This document shows positions 8,798 to 17,827 of a stretch of DNA of 64,000 bases, piece after piece (position 1 is the first letter of the stretch; each line of letters begins with the position of its first letter). The notes below the pieces were generated by a model. The model did no database searches. It was not told where the DNA came from and was given only the letters and a program-made list of their open reading frames with translations. This DNA is from Arthrobacter sp. AFG7.2 (GTDB taxonomy: Bacteria; Actinomycetota; Actinomycetes; Actinomycetales; Micrococcaceae), in assembly GCF_002892835.1 (NCBI RefSeq), contig NZ_PJMB01000002.1, positions 434,001-498,000 of the forward strand, in the 5' to 3' direction. Both the position numbers and the translations under genes were made by a program.

Positions 8798-9328
8798 GTG
8801 ACCCCTGCCCCGTCCCCAAGTACCCTCGACGTCGTCGTCCATTCGGGACCGGCCGACTGGTGGGTCATCCTCGCCGGCCTGGGCCCCCTGGCGGTCCTTA
8901 TCGCTGCCCTGCTGGCCTTTTACATCAACTGGCGCACCCTCAAACAGCGAACCAGCGCCGATGCCACCGCACTCGAGCAGAAAAGAGCCGCGGACACACA
9001 GGCACTGCTGCAAAAGACCGAAGCGGACAGCCGGGCCGAGTGGTGGCGCAGGACCCAGTGGGCCCTGGACCGCGCGTTGGACCAGGACGAAGGAACAAAG
9101 GCCCTGGGGCTGGCCACCCTGGAAGTCCTGGCCCGCAGCGAGCTTGCGCGCACCGAGGAACTTGAGTTGTTCGACATAGCCTGGAAGAGCGTGTGGGGTG
9201 ATGAGAACGGGGACGACAACGGTCAGGACGCCGATGCCGCGCAGGAAGTGCCCTTCGTGGACGTTGATGGCAACATAGGCGAGAATGGAACGACGGATGA
9301 AGACAAGACCAAGGAGGCTGGAGCATGA
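8798..9328 (+). CDS. Membrane-anchored coiled-coil protein of unknown function
   Basis: Starting at GTG 8798, this is 176 residues with one membrane helix (about residues 27-50, ILAGLGPLAVLIAALLAFYI). A charged helical region rich in Ala, Gln, Glu and Lys (TSADATALEQKRAADTQALL) and an acidic tail follow. Such proteins sit in the inner membrane with a cytoplasmic coiled coil. An earlier in-frame GTG at 8753 is possible but would add residues before the helix with no ribosome site. It overlaps the next small gene by four bases. Confidence 0.65.
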   Translation: MTPAPSPSTLDVVVHSGPADWWVILAGLGPLAVLIAALLAFYINWRTLKQRTSADATALEQKRAADTQALLQKTEADSRAEWWRRTQWALDRALDQDEGTKALGLATLEVLARSELARTEELELFDIAWKSVWGDENGDDNGQDADAAQEVPFVDVDGNIGENGTTDEDKTKEAGA

Positions 9329-9516
9329 GTGCAGCGTCGTCTGAACACCGGTTTGTCCATACTCCGCGGAACACCACCGCCAAGCCGGCGAAGAAAGCCA
9401 CCCCTGCCGAGCATCGTGTGCAGGTGGCTGCCGCACGGCTGCGCGTCACACTGGACGAGCGCCTGGGCCGCGAAACTCCTGCCAGGACCAAGGCGCTGGC
9501 CAAGGAACCCATCTAG
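9325..9516 (+). CDS. Small basic protein of unknown function
   Basis: A 63-residue basic protein, rich in Ala, Arg, Lys and Thr, with no membrane segment. A strong AAGGAGG lies eight bases before the ATG, which overlaps the upstream stop (ATGA), so it is translated together with the membrane coiled-coil protein. No family is recognised. It may be a cytoplasmic partner of its neighbour. Confidence 0.6.
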   Translation: MSAASSEHRFVHTPRNTTAKPAKKATPAEHRVQVAAARLRVTLDERLGRETPARTKALAKEPI

Positions 9517-9567
9517 GCGCTTGCCAGGCCGTGACATGCCGACGTGCCCGTGCGCTGGATCAGGTGA

Positions 9568-10458
9568 GTGGTGGCTGCAGTAATTCTTGTCTGGAACCCC
9601 AGGGAAGCAGACCGCTGGGACTACCGTGCCGCCGTCGGGCAGGCAGTGGAGTCCGGCAGGTTCCTGCGCCCATGGAGCGTTGACCAGGCACCAAACGTCC
9701 GGGGAGGAACTGAAGCCTGGCTTTTTGCCACAGCGGGCAGTGACTCCGGCACCGGGCTGATCGGGCATGGAATGGTGATGTCCGAGCCATACCAGGCGGT
9801 TGACGGGGACGACGGCGCGCCAGGCTGGCACGTCAGCGTGGCGTTCGACGCCCTGCTCCCCCTCGGTGAGCAGGTACGGGCTGATACTCTCCGGTCAGCA
9901 GTCCCCGGAATACGCTGGGGCGACGCGATCGGCGGCACAACCATTCTTGTTCCACCCGAGGCGGAGCCAGGCCTTCGTCGGCTCTGGCGGGACGTCGGGC
10001 CGGTTCCGGCCGGTTGCGCTGAAGTGGTCCCGGGGACGTACCCGCCGGACGCTGTCAGCACCATCAGTGTCAATCGTTACGAGCGGAACGACGACGCACG
10101 CCGCGTCTGCCTGGCGTTTCATGGGACGTCCTGTGCCGTCTGCGGATTCTCCTTCGAGGCCTCCTACGGGCACGCCGGCACGGAGGTCATCGACGTACAC
10201 CACATCGTTCCGCCGGAAATGCTGGGGAACGGCTATCTACTGGACCCTGTCGCCGACCTTGTCCCGTTGTGCCCCAATTGCCACGCCATGGCGCACCATG
10301 GCGTCAGTCAACCGCGCACTGTCTCGGAACTCCGGAGCATCATTGCCGTCTCCGGCCACTTCGGGGGCGAGGTGGTCAGCAGCCTCGCCCTCGAAGCCCA
10401 GGCGGATGCCCGGCGGATCCTCGAAAGTGGCCACGACCGAAGGTCCGGCAGCACGTGA
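9568..10458 (+). CDS. HNH endonuclease with EVE/PUA-like N-terminal domain
   Basis: A 296-residue protein. The C-terminal half carries a clear HNH nuclease: CAVCGF (zinc Cys pair), VIDVHHIVPP (catalytic His pair), DPVADLVPLCPNCHAMAH (second Cys pair and Asn/His). The N-terminal 120 residues (ILVWNP, GRFLRPWSV, AWLF, GLIGHG, WHVSVAFDALL) look like the EVE/PUA fold used to read modified bases. That order is the layout of modification-dependent McrA-like restriction enzymes, so defence against modified phage DNA is the best guess. The EVE call is pattern-based and less certain than HNH. No methyltransferase is next to it. Confidence 0.75.
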   Translation: MVAAVILVWNPREADRWDYRAAVGQAVESGRFLRPWSVDQAPNVRGGTEAWLFATAGSDSGTGLIGHGMVMSEPYQAVDGDDGAPGWHVSVAFDALLPLGEQVRADTLRSAVPGIRWGDAIGGTTILVPPEAEPGLRRLWRDVGPVPAGCAEVVPGTYPPDAVSTISVNRYERNDDARRVCLAFHGTSCAVCGFSFEASYGHAGTEVIDVHHIVPPEMLGNGYLLDPVADLVPLCPNCHAMAHHGVSQPRTVSELRSIIAVSGHFGGEVVSSLALEAQADARRILESGHDRRSGST

Positions 10459-10475
10459 AAGACGGGCAGCGCTGA

Positions 10476-10748
10476 CTACTGCCCTGCCGGCGTGGTCCCG
10501 AACATCAGGGTCCGGCGCCGCACGTCGTAATAGACGGTCGCCGAACGTTTCAGGAGGTTTTGCAGAACCTCCGCATCCTCGGCGTCGAGTGTCAGCACTT
10601 CTTCCCAGGCGCCTTGGTCAAGGACCAGCTGGAGGGTCCAGGTGCCAGGCTTTCCGGCTTCACCGGCCACCCAGCTGAACTGGTAGTGGTTGAGTTGGCG
10701 GACCTGGATGCTGTCATCGGTTATGGGCTGTTTTGGGTTGGGGCTCAT
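10476..10748 (-). CDS. Small conserved-type protein of unknown function
   Basis: A 90-residue soluble protein starting at ATG 10748, chosen because AGGAGGGG lies about three bases upstream. Regular strand-like segments (WTLQLVLDQ, EEVLTLDAEDAEVLQNLL, ATVYYDVRRRTLMFG) suggest a compact alpha/beta fold. It points toward the HNH gene, with 17 bases between the two stops. No family was recognised. Confidence 0.65.
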   Translation of the reverse strand: MSPNPKQPITDDSIQVRQLNHYQFSWVAGEAGKPGTWTLQLVLDQGAWEEVLTLDAEDAEVLQNLLKRSATVYYDVRRRTLMFGTTPAGQ

Positions 10749-10946
10749 GGTCCCCTCCTGGATGAGTGGTGGGTGGGCCTTCTGCATAAGCCAAGACCCA
10801 ATGTAGACCTGGTGCCCATCGAGAACCAGACCCTGTGCGAGGGTTGGAGCGGGTGATCCCCGGGTTCCGGCCTGGCGGGCATCAGGATTACGATTTTCAG
10901 AACGATGACCTGCCAGGGTCTGCCAGGCGCAGAGTGAGGACATGCC

Positions 10947-11468
10947 GTGACCGGAGGGACGAGCTATAGCGGACCGCACTGGCGGCGGGTGGTGGCGGCG
11001 CTTGGCAACGGGGATGCCCGTACCGCCTACGCGCAGGTAGTGCTCGGTGCCGGGCTGTCGGATGTACTTCCTGGCGTGAAGGACCAGCGGCGCAACAAAG
11101 CGATCGCCGCCCTGCTCGAGTCGGGGCTGATCGAACAGCATGCTGCGGGTGAACTCGTGGCGCCTGAGTCGATTTTCCGCGACCTTCTCGCCCGGATGCC
11201 CCGGCGGCAGGCGCAGAACGGCGTGGCCCGGTTCATGCGGCTGGGCAGGATCGAAAGGTACCCAGCCAACATGGGCGACCGCCGGGAACTGCTGGAACAT
11301 ATCGTCAGTGAGGCGATTGAGCCCGGCGAGCAGCTGACGGAGAAGCAGGTGAACGCACGGCTTCTCAGCTACACCGATGACGTGGTGCTGCTCCGCCGGT
11401 ACCTGGTGGACTTCGGACTGATGGTGCGTACCGCCTCGGGCTCCTCATACTCCCGCCGGGAGACGTAG
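10947..11468 (+). CDS. DUF2087 domain protein
   Basis: A 173-residue protein. The C-terminal 65 residues (RRELLEHIVSEAIEPGEQLTE, VNARLLSYTDDVVLLRRYLVDFGLM) form the winged-helix-like DUF2087 domain, often found in putative transcription regulators. The N-terminal 100 residues are a second helical module resembling an ArsR/MarR-type reader (NKAIAALLESGLIEQ). It starts at GTG. The YLVDFGLMVRTASGSSYSR ending is typical of the family. It may be a DNA-binding regulator of unknown targets. Confidence 0.8.
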   Translation: MTGGTSYSGPHWRRVVAALGNGDARTAYAQVVLGAGLSDVLPGVKDQRRNKAIAALLESGLIEQHAAGELVAPESIFRDLLARMPRRQAQNGVARFMRLGRIERYPANMGDRRELLEHIVSEAIEPGEQLTEKQVNARLLSYTDDVVLLRRYLVDFGLMVRTASGSSYSRRET

Positions 11469-11507
11469 CCGCACCGCCAGGGCCAACGTCCTTTTGCAGG
11501 ATGGGAG

Positions 11508-12272
11508 CTATCCTGCGGCCGGCAGCGTTGTCCCCGCCCGCAGCCCGAGGGCCATGTCCGATGTGAGCCCAAGAACCTCCACCAGGACATCCTCGTCGCG
11601 CTGGATCTCCGTGACCGTGGCGGATCGGGCTGACTTTTCGACGCGCCCGGCCGGGAACCCGTTGATGGCCAGAGCCCAGGAGTCGGCAGCGGGGTCGTCC
11701 GACTCCCACGTCACCTTTATCTCACTGACTGCGTCGATCGTGGACAGTACCTCAACCTGAACATTCCGCGGCGGCGCCAGCAACTGATGCGAAGGGACGG
11801 TGCTGACATGAACGGGGGTCTTCAGGACGTGGGTGCTTCCAACCATGTTCGTCACCCGAAGGAACATCTCGCCCTCGAACTCATTTTCATAGGTGTGCTT
11901 AAGGACCGGCCCCGAGGTGGTCGCATCGTATGTGCCGTCGCCGTCGAGGTCCCACTCGTACTTGTTTACCGCGCCGGCGGACGATGAAGCATCGAAGGTG
12001 ATCTCCATACCCGGGGCTGCGAAGTAGCCGTTGATCGGCAGCCTCGCCTCCACACCGTTGTTCTTGCCCAGGGGAATGACGTTGACCTGCACAGGCGAAC
12101 CGGTGCCCTGGCTGTAGGGGGTGGGGCCGGGCTCACTGGCAGCCGCCTTCGGGGAGGGAATCCCGGCGGCAGTTGAAGTCGTGATGAGGTCTGGTGCGCT
12201 GGCATCGGCGCACCCGGAAGCCAGCACGAGAACCAGGCCGGCAGACGCGAGTCCCCAGGCGCTTCTTTTCAT
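11508..12272 (-). CDS. PKD-domain lipoprotein
   Basis: A 254-residue exported lipoprotein. MKRSAWGL leads a hydrophobic segment that ends in the lipobox LASGC at about residue 21. A PKD domain spans about residues 60-150 (ITFDASSSAGAVNKYEWDLDGDGTYD, the WDLDGDG hallmark), followed by an FN3-like segment. The ATG at 12272 is preferred over one at 12284 because GGGGGAG lies just upstream. The protein should be anchored outside the membrane and bind carbohydrate or protein. It is divergent from the solute-binding/VWA gene. Confidence 0.8.
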   Translation of the reverse strand: MKRSAWGLASAGLVLVLASGCADASAPDLITTSTAAGIPSPKAAASEPGPTPYSQGTGSPVQVNVIPLGKNNGVEARLPINGYFAAPGMEITFDASSSAGAVNKYEWDLDGDGTYDATTSGPVLKHTYENEFEGEMFLRVTNMVGSTHVLKTPVHVSTVPSHQLLAPPRNVQVEVLSTIDAVSEIKVTWESDDPAADSWALAINGFPAGRVEKSARSATVTEIQRDEDVLVEVLGLTSDMALGLRAGTTLPAAG

Positions 12273-12284
12273 GATCTCCCCCAT

Positions 12285-12711
12285 CGATCGTTGCCGTCAC
12301 CGACAAGAATGCGCAGGGAGATGCGGCTCCCGGTAGAGGGACAGACACAAGATTGCGGAAAGATATTGGATAAGTGGCTGCCGCGGGAAGTCTCACTGAC
12401 CAGGCTGAACAGAAAGGTGTGTTCCCCGCAAAGGGGAGCACAGCCCGGGCGGTTCCCGCCGAAGGTGGGGGCGCGCACCTCGTGGCGATCGACGTCGTCG
12501 GCCGCTGACTCCTGCTGCAAGCCAGAAAAAAAACCAATCAAATATTCAAATCCCGAGACTCACATCGTTCCGGTCGGGGTTATCCTCAAAATGCGTATCC
12601 AGTTGCGGGGGCGGGGCGGGGGCTAGGCGCACCCGCGGTGTAACGTCCGCGGGCCAGTTTCACTGTTTGCATTCATACCGGGGAAACCCGGAGGATTCAA
12701 AGGAAACCAGC
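12285..12711. other. Intergenic region without a supported gene
   Basis: This 427-base gap separates the divergent PKD lipoprotein and the solute-binding/VWA gene. A 111-codon frame exists on the plus strand but is Arg/Pro-rich with no ribosome site, and I do not support it. A short AT-rich patch (about 12525-12556) stands out in the GC-rich background and may mark a promoter. Confidence 0.5.
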
Positions 12712-14577
12712 ATGGGCCGTCGACGCGCAGCAACTGATCCGATCTATCCACGCTGGGTCTGGGTCGCCGTGGCGGCCACCGTGGCAATTCTCATTGTTGG
12801 CGGAGGATTTTTGCTGCGAAGCCTGATCTTCCCCGCCGATTCAAAGGAAGGCGGGATTGCAGCCGAGAACGGCAGCACACCCTCAGGCCAACCCCTGGCG
12901 CAGGACAGCCCTGCCACCGCCGCCGGGGCCACACCTTGCGTACCGTTGAACATCCTCACGTCCTTGGAGAACGCGGACATGGTCCGGGCCCTGGCGGCCG
13001 GATACACGGCCAAACCCCGCAACGTCGACGGCAAATGTGTAGCCCCCGCAGTGGTCCAGGAAAAATCGGGAGTCGCTGCCGGCAAGGTTGCTGCGCAGTT
13101 CCCGGGCGCGCCACCCGGTGACAGACCCGCGATCTGGCTGCCGGATTCCTCCGCCTGGTTACGAATAGCGGGGGAAGCCGGCGGAGGGAGCCCTGTTCCG
13201 CAGGAGGGAACCAGCATCGCCCGGAGTGCCATCGTCGTCGCCATGCCGGAAACGATGGCAGGTGCCCTTGGCTGGGACAGCAACCCGCCGTCGTGGTCAG
13301 AGGTCTTCAGGATGGCCGAGGACCAGGACGTCTGGGAGCGCCTGGGCCGCGGCGAGTGGGGGAAGTTCAAGTTCGGCAAGGCCAGCCCGCTCGTTTCGAC
13401 GTCAGGTTTGATGGCCCTCGCTGCTTCCTACGGTGCCGCCGGCGGCAGTGCAGGTGGTTTGGACGGAATGGAGCTGGGCGCACCGTCCCTGGTAGAGAAA
13501 GTGCGCGCCGTGGAGCTCGGCACCAGCCACTATATGGCCACCCCGGAGCACTTCCTGTGGCACGCAAGGGAGGCTGATGACGCCGGGAACATCGCCGAAT
13601 TCCTCTCCGCCGTGATCGTGGATGAAAAATCTGTCTGGGACTATAACCGGGGAGTAGTCAGCGAGGACGGAAAGACCAAGCAATCCGGCCCTGCCCCCAA
13701 GGAGCCCCTGAGGGCCATCTATCCCAATGACGGCGTCCACGTGGCGGACAACCCTGCGGTCATCCTCGACGGGGATTGGGTGGGGAGCCAGCAGCTTCTC
13801 GCGGCCCGGGATTTCCTCGCGTTCGCAACGACTCAGCAGGGGCAGGACGTTGTCACGGCCTCCGGATACCGGAGCATCCAGGGCGCGCTGGACCCGGATG
13901 TCGCCGGAACCGGACGGTACGCTGAGACGCTCCAGCCGCTGCCACTGCCCAAGGCGGAGGTGCTTGTTGCCTTGCAGGACAGCTTCCCCGAGGTACGCAA
14001 GCGGGCCAGGGCCTTGTTCCTGCTGGACGTCTCGGAGTCCATGGTGCAGGAACCTGGAGTGACCAAGCTGCAGCGGGCCAAGGATGCCGTCCGGAAGGCA
14101 CTGGATCATTTTACGGATGAGGATGAGATTGGGCTGGCCGCCTTCTCCCAGGAAGGCGACGGCCCGTTGCTGCCGGGCATCGTAAGCCCGGTCGCCCCGT
14201 TCCAGACCAATAAAGAAGACCTCATCGCCAAGCTCAACGAGCTCAAGGCCGTGGACGCCACGCCCCTGTTCGAAGCGGTGGGCCGGTTCGCGGGAGATCA
14301 GGCAAAGGACTACAAAGCCACGTCCATCAACACCATCGTGCTTTTGAGTGACGGAAAAAACGACACCACCCACCCGGGAGACCTGGGCGGGCTTTCCCAA
14401 CAGTTGAGCCATCAAAACCACTCGACGCCGGTACTCGTCTTCACCCTCGCATACGGGCCCGACGCCGATGTCCCCACTCTGCTGGAAATCGCCAGGGCCA
14501 GTGGGGCTCACTACTATGACGCCACTGATCCGACCAGGCTCGAAGAGGTGCTGGGCGAACTGGTAACCAGTTTCTAG
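12712..14577 (+). CDS. Membrane-anchored solute-binding/VWA fusion protein
   Basis: A 621-residue protein. A basic start and membrane helix at residues 15-38 are followed by about 370 residues resembling an extracellular solute-binding module. The C-terminal 200 residues form a von Willebrand A domain, with the MIDAS motif DVSESM near residue 447 and LLSDGKNDT later. GGAGG lies 17 bases before the ATG with AAAGGAAA closer. This fusion belongs to a known actinobacterial extracytoplasmic family whose ligand is unknown. It would face outward and bind a ligand or metal-bridged protein. Its divergent lipoprotein neighbour is also extracytoplasmic. Confidence 0.82.
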   Translation: MGRRRAATDPIYPRWVWVAVAATVAILIVGGGFLLRSLIFPADSKEGGIAAENGSTPSGQPLAQDSPATAAGATPCVPLNILTSLENADMVRALAAGYTAKPRNVDGKCVAPAVVQEKSGVAAGKVAAQFPGAPPGDRPAIWLPDSSAWLRIAGEAGGGSPVPQEGTSIARSAIVVAMPETMAGALGWDSNPPSWSEVFRMAEDQDVWERLGRGEWGKFKFGKASPLVSTSGLMALAASYGAAGGSAGGLDGMELGAPSLVEKVRAVELGTSHYMATPEHFLWHAREADDAGNIAEFLSAVIVDEKSVWDYNRGVVSEDGKTKQSGPAPKEPLRAIYPNDGVHVADNPAVILDGDWVGSQQLLAARDFLAFATTQQGQDVVTASGYRSIQGALDPDVAGTGRYAETLQPLPLPKAEVLVALQDSFPEVRKRARALFLLDVSESMVQEPGVTKLQRAKDAVRKALDHFTDEDEIGLAAFSQEGDGPLLPGIVSPVAPFQTNKEDLIAKLNELKAVDATPLFEAVGRFAGDQAKDYKATSINTIVLLSDGKNDTTHPGDLGGLSQQLSHQNHSTPVLVFTLAYGPDADVPTLLEIARASGAHYYDATDPTRLEEVLGELVTSF

Positions 14578-14600
14578 GCCAACGGCCAGCGGATCGGGCA

Positions 14601-15455
14601 CTACCGTTGTACGCCCCGCAGGAAGGCCAGGCCGCTCGCGGCCAACTCGTCCTGGCTTGCGGCGAGGGGCCGCCAGATGGACGCCGCAACGGCAATCGCC
14701 GCGTTATCCGCAGTAAAACTTTCGATGTTCAACGGTCCGCTGTACCCCACCTCGTCCAGGGCCTCCAGAAAACCTTCCCAGTCGGTCTGGTCCCTGCCAG
14801 GGGCGCCGCGGTCGTTCCCGGCAACCTGCACGTGAACTATGTGCTCGCCGGCCGCCCGAACCGCGGCTGCGAGCGAACGCTCCTCGATGTGCAGGTGGTA
14901 GCTGTCCAGGGCAAGTCCAATGCCGTTGCCGAGCAAGGGCTCCAGCGCCTCAAGCGCCTGGTCCACGGTGTTGATCAGGGACGTTTCATACCGGTTCAGC
15001 GGTTCGATCCCCAGCACGACACCTGCTTCCTGTGCCCGCGCCGCCACCGGTTCGAGGTTCCGGCGCAGCTCAGCGTAGGCCTCCTGCCGCTGCCCCGGCG
15101 ACATCCTCCAGACCCGGCCGGTCCGGGCGTAAAAGGGACCGCAAACAGTGGGCGAACCGATGCTGCCCGCCATGGTGACGCAGGCCGTGAGGTAGGCCTG
15201 GGTGCGCTCCACGGTGGCCGGGTCCGCGGCGACGAGGTCGCGGCCCGGCGCCATGGCACCGACCAGAAAGGGTGCAAGTCCGGTGGAGTCCAGGGCTTCG
15301 CGCACCGCTTCCGGCGTAAAATCACCGGCGTTTTCGAGCGGCAGTTCGACGGCGTCGAAACCCATGGCGGCGATCCTCGCCAGCTGTCCGCCCAGGGTGG
15401 AGTCCGTCAGCGGTGATTCCCAGACCCACGTGCTGATCCCGATAAGGCGCTTCAC
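14601..15455 (-). CDS. Sugar 3-epimerase/isomerase, TIM barrel
   Basis: A 284-residue TIM-barrel protein of the AP-endonuclease-2-like superfamily, closest in pattern to D-tagatose/D-psicose 3-epimerases. The metal and catalytic residues are visible: Glu in GIEPLNRYETSLINT, Asp/His in LALDSYHLHIEE, His in HVQVAGNDRGAPG and Glu in LNIESF. It would interconvert keto-sugars at C3 in the cytoplasm. It is the last gene of a sugar-uptake operon, 33 bases after the binding-protein gene, so it likely acts on the imported sugar. The exact sugar is not readable. Confidence 0.82.
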   Translation of the reverse strand: MKRLIGISTWVWESPLTDSTLGGQLARIAAMGFDAVELPLENAGDFTPEAVREALDSTGLAPFLVGAMAPGRDLVAADPATVERTQAYLTACVTMAGSIGSPTVCGPFYARTGRVWRMSPGQRQEAYAELRRNLEPVAARAQEAGVVLGIEPLNRYETSLINTVDQALEALEPLLGNGIGLALDSYHLHIEERSLAAAVRAAGEHIVHVQVAGNDRGAPGRDQTDWEGFLEALDEVGYSGPLNIESFTADNAAIAVAASIWRPLAASQDELAASGLAFLRGVQR

Positions 15456-15488
15456 GCTGCTCCCTCCAACGCCGTTTCAAGGACAGGC

Positions 15489-16715
15489 TCAGGGCATTTG
15501 CCGCTGCTGCCAGACCTCCGGGTAGCCGGGGAGGTCCTCGCCGCCGAACTTGGCGTAGTGGCCGCCGGGCATGCCCTCATTGCGCTGCAGCCAGTCGTCC
15601 AGTTCGTCCGCCAGGATGGGCTCCTGCGGGAGGACCCATTCGGCCGGAATCTGCTCGCCCTTGAAGATCTTTTCCAGGGCCAGCAGCGGGGTCCGCCACT
15701 GGAAGTTGGAGTAGACGGGGGCCATGGCGTCGATGCCGGTTTCCTTCCACTTGGTCAGGAAGCTCATCTCATCCTCGCCGGTCATCACCGGCAGCTCCTT
15801 GCCTGCATCCTCGAACGCCTCGAGGGCAGCCACGGCACCGTCCCCTGCGTCCATCCAGACGCCTTGCACGTCGCCGGTGGCCAGTTCATCGGAAATGATC
15901 TTCTTGATCTCCGTGGGGTCCGCTCCGGTGAAGTAGTCCTTGGCCTGGATGCCCTTGTCCTCAAAGATCTTCTGTGCTGCCGCCCAGCGGTGTTCCAGCA
16001 CGTCCACGCCGGGAAGGATGCGGAGGGCCACCACTTTGTCACCGGACTCCAGCCTGTCCGTCAGGAACGTTGCGGTGTCTATGCCCCAGGCAAAGCCGCC
16101 GATCGGGTGGATGAACGTGGTGGCGCAGTCGGTTTCGACGCCCCGGTCAAACACCACCACCGGCTTGCCGGTCTCGCAGGCACGTTCCACCGCCTGGGTC
16201 AGGGCCGCCGTGGAGTTTGGCGATATGACGAACCCGTCACAGTTTCCCTCGTCAATGAAGTAGTCGATGTCCGCGATCTGCGTGTTGTCGTTGTCCTTGG
16301 CGTCCCGGGTTTCCATCTCGGAAATGACGCCCGAGTCCTGCAGGACCTTGAGCTGCTGGTTCATGGTGATCCAGCCGGTCTGGCGCCACGGGTTGGAGAT
16401 GGAAGCATTGGCGAAGCAGACCTTTTTTGGTCCGGATGAGGCGAACTCCGTGGTGTCCGTCATGTCCCCGGCAATGTACTGGAGGTAGGGCTGATCCGCG
16501 TTCCCTTCAAAGGTCGCCGAGCGTTGCTCGAACTGGGCGTCGTACAGTGCTTGGTCGAACCATTCCTGGCTCGCCGGGCTGCTTTCAGCCGGCGCACCGG
16601 TGCCCGGTGCTGCCGTTGTTTCGGTAACCGACGGATCTGTGGTGGTACAGGCAGTGAGCACTACCAGCGGCAGTGCTGCGCCAAGTGCCATCGCGCGAAT
16701 AGAGTTTTTGCGCAT
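15489..16715 (-). CDS. Sugar ABC transporter substrate-binding lipoprotein
   Basis: A 408-residue binding protein of the ribose/galactose type. The signal is MRKNSIRAMALGAALPLVVL with lipobox LTAC. Type 1 periplasmic fold features follow: KVCFANASISNPW, CDGFVISPNSTAAL, GKPVVVFDRGVETD, VQGVWMDAGDGAVAALEAFED. It captures the sugar outside the membrane for the two permeases encoded upstream. Its ATG overlaps the permease stop (TGATG). It is somewhat longer than typical RbsB proteins because of an N-terminal linker and a C-terminal extension. Confidence 0.9.
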   Translation of the reverse strand: MRKNSIRAMALGAALPLVVLTACTTTDPSVTETTAAPGTGAPAESSPASQEWFDQALYDAQFEQRSATFEGNADQPYLQYIAGDMTDTTEFASSGPKKVCFANASISNPWRQTGWITMNQQLKVLQDSGVISEMETRDAKDNDNTQIADIDYFIDEGNCDGFVISPNSTAALTQAVERACETGKPVVVFDRGVETDCATTFIHPIGGFAWGIDTATFLTDRLESGDKVVALRILPGVDVLEHRWAAAQKIFEDKGIQAKDYFTGADPTEIKKIISDELATGDVQGVWMDAGDGAVAALEAFEDAGKELPVMTGEDEMSFLTKWKETGIDAMAPVYSNFQWRTPLLALEKIFKGEQIPAEWVLPQEPILADELDDWLQRNEGMPGGHYAKFGGEDLPGYPEVWQQRQMP

Positions 16716-17827
16716 CAGACTCGATCTCCTCCTTGTTCGGTGCCCTCCTGGGGCATGGGTGCTGCGCTTAGCCGGTGCCGTTCGTCATGGGCACCGGAAG
16801 TCGCGCCCTTGCGCTTGCGCTGCCATGACTTGGACGCTGCTGCCACAGCGATGATGATGATTGCCCCCTGGACCGTGTCCCGCCAGGTGGCTTGGACCCC
16901 CATGAAGTTCAGGAGGGTGAACAATGCCTCGAGGGCGAACGCGCCGGCCGCCGCGGACAGGACCCAGCCGCGACCGCCTCCCAGCACCACGCCCCCGAGG
17001 ACGACGGCGGTAATCGCCGTGAATTCGTATCCCCGGCCTACCGATGGGTGGACTCCGGCGTATCCCACGAGGAGGATGCCGGCGACAGTAGCCGAGAGCG
17101 ACGAGAGCATGAAAGCCCGCGTCCGGACCCACCAAACGCGGGCGCCGGCCAGTTCAGCTGCCCGTGGATTGTCACCGACGGCGATGAGCATCCTGCCGAA
17201 GGGGCGGCGCATCAGGAGGAACGCCAGGAGGGCCACTGCCGTCAGGATGATCACAGGGTAGGGAATGACATCCAGGACCGGTACGTCCTGGATCCCCCCG
17301 CGCCCTATCTGCCGGAAGCTGTCCGCAGGGTTTCCCTGCGCCGCGCCGCCGGTCCAGTACAGGACCAGTCCGAGTAAGGCCAGCATCATGCCCAGCGTCA
17401 CAATGAAGCTGGGCACCTTCAGCAGGGTTGAGATCAGCCCGTTCACGAGCCCGATGAACGCACCGAGCACAAACATCAGGATCAGCACCGGAATCACCCG
17501 GGAATCGTCCTGCCGGATGAGGTTGCCGGCAACAATGACCTGCATGGTCACCACCGAACCCATCGACAAGTCGAATTCGCCGCTGACGATAACGAAGTAC
17601 TGGCCGACGGCGGCGATCGCTATCGGGGCCGTCCTGCCGATGAATCGGATGAGGGAGCCCGGCTCCCCGAAGGAGGGATTCAGGACGATGATGGTTGCCA
17701 GGAGGCTGATCAAGAGGATGAAAACGGCGCCGCCGGGAGTGCGCACAACCCGTAAAAGCTGCTGGGAACGGCTGGCGCGGTTCTGCCGGAGGACGGCGCT
17801 TCGCCCGGAGGGCAGTGCCGCGCTCAT
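16715..17827 (-). CDS. Sugar ABC transporter permease (RbsC type) 2
   Basis: A 370-residue permease with about ten hydrophobic segments. It has the RbsC-family motifs GEFDLSMGSVVTM near residue 100, VPSFIVTLGMM, and GYAGVHPSVGRGYEFTAITAVVLGG, in which GxGYEfxAIaAVvlGG is the hallmark. It overlaps both neighbours by a few bases. The N-terminal 40 residues are basic and unconserved. It forms a heterodimeric channel with the other permease. Confidence 0.9.
   Translation of the reverse strand: MSAALPSGRSAVLRQNRASRSQQLLRVVRTPGGAVFILLISLLATIIVLNPSFGEPGSLIRFIGRTAPIAIAAVGQYFVIVSGEFDLSMGSVVTMQVIVAGNLIRQDDSRVIPVLILMFVLGAFIGLVNGLISTLLKVPSFIVTLGMMLALLGLVLYWTGGAAQGNPADSFRQIGRGGIQDVPVLDVIPYPVIILTAVALLAFLLMRRPFGRMLIAVGDNPRAAELAGARVWWVRTRAFMLSSLSATVAGILLVGYAGVHPSVGRGYEFTAITAVVLGGVVLGGGRGWVLSAAAGAFALEALFTLLNFMGVQATWRDTVQGAIIIIAVAAASKSWQRKRKGATSGAHDERHRLSAAPMPQEGTEQGGDRV

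Noticed and set aside
12291..12626. A 111-codon frame in the gap before the solute-binding/VWA gene
   Set aside because: It has no ribosome site and an Arg/Pro/Lys-biased content unlike the neighbours.
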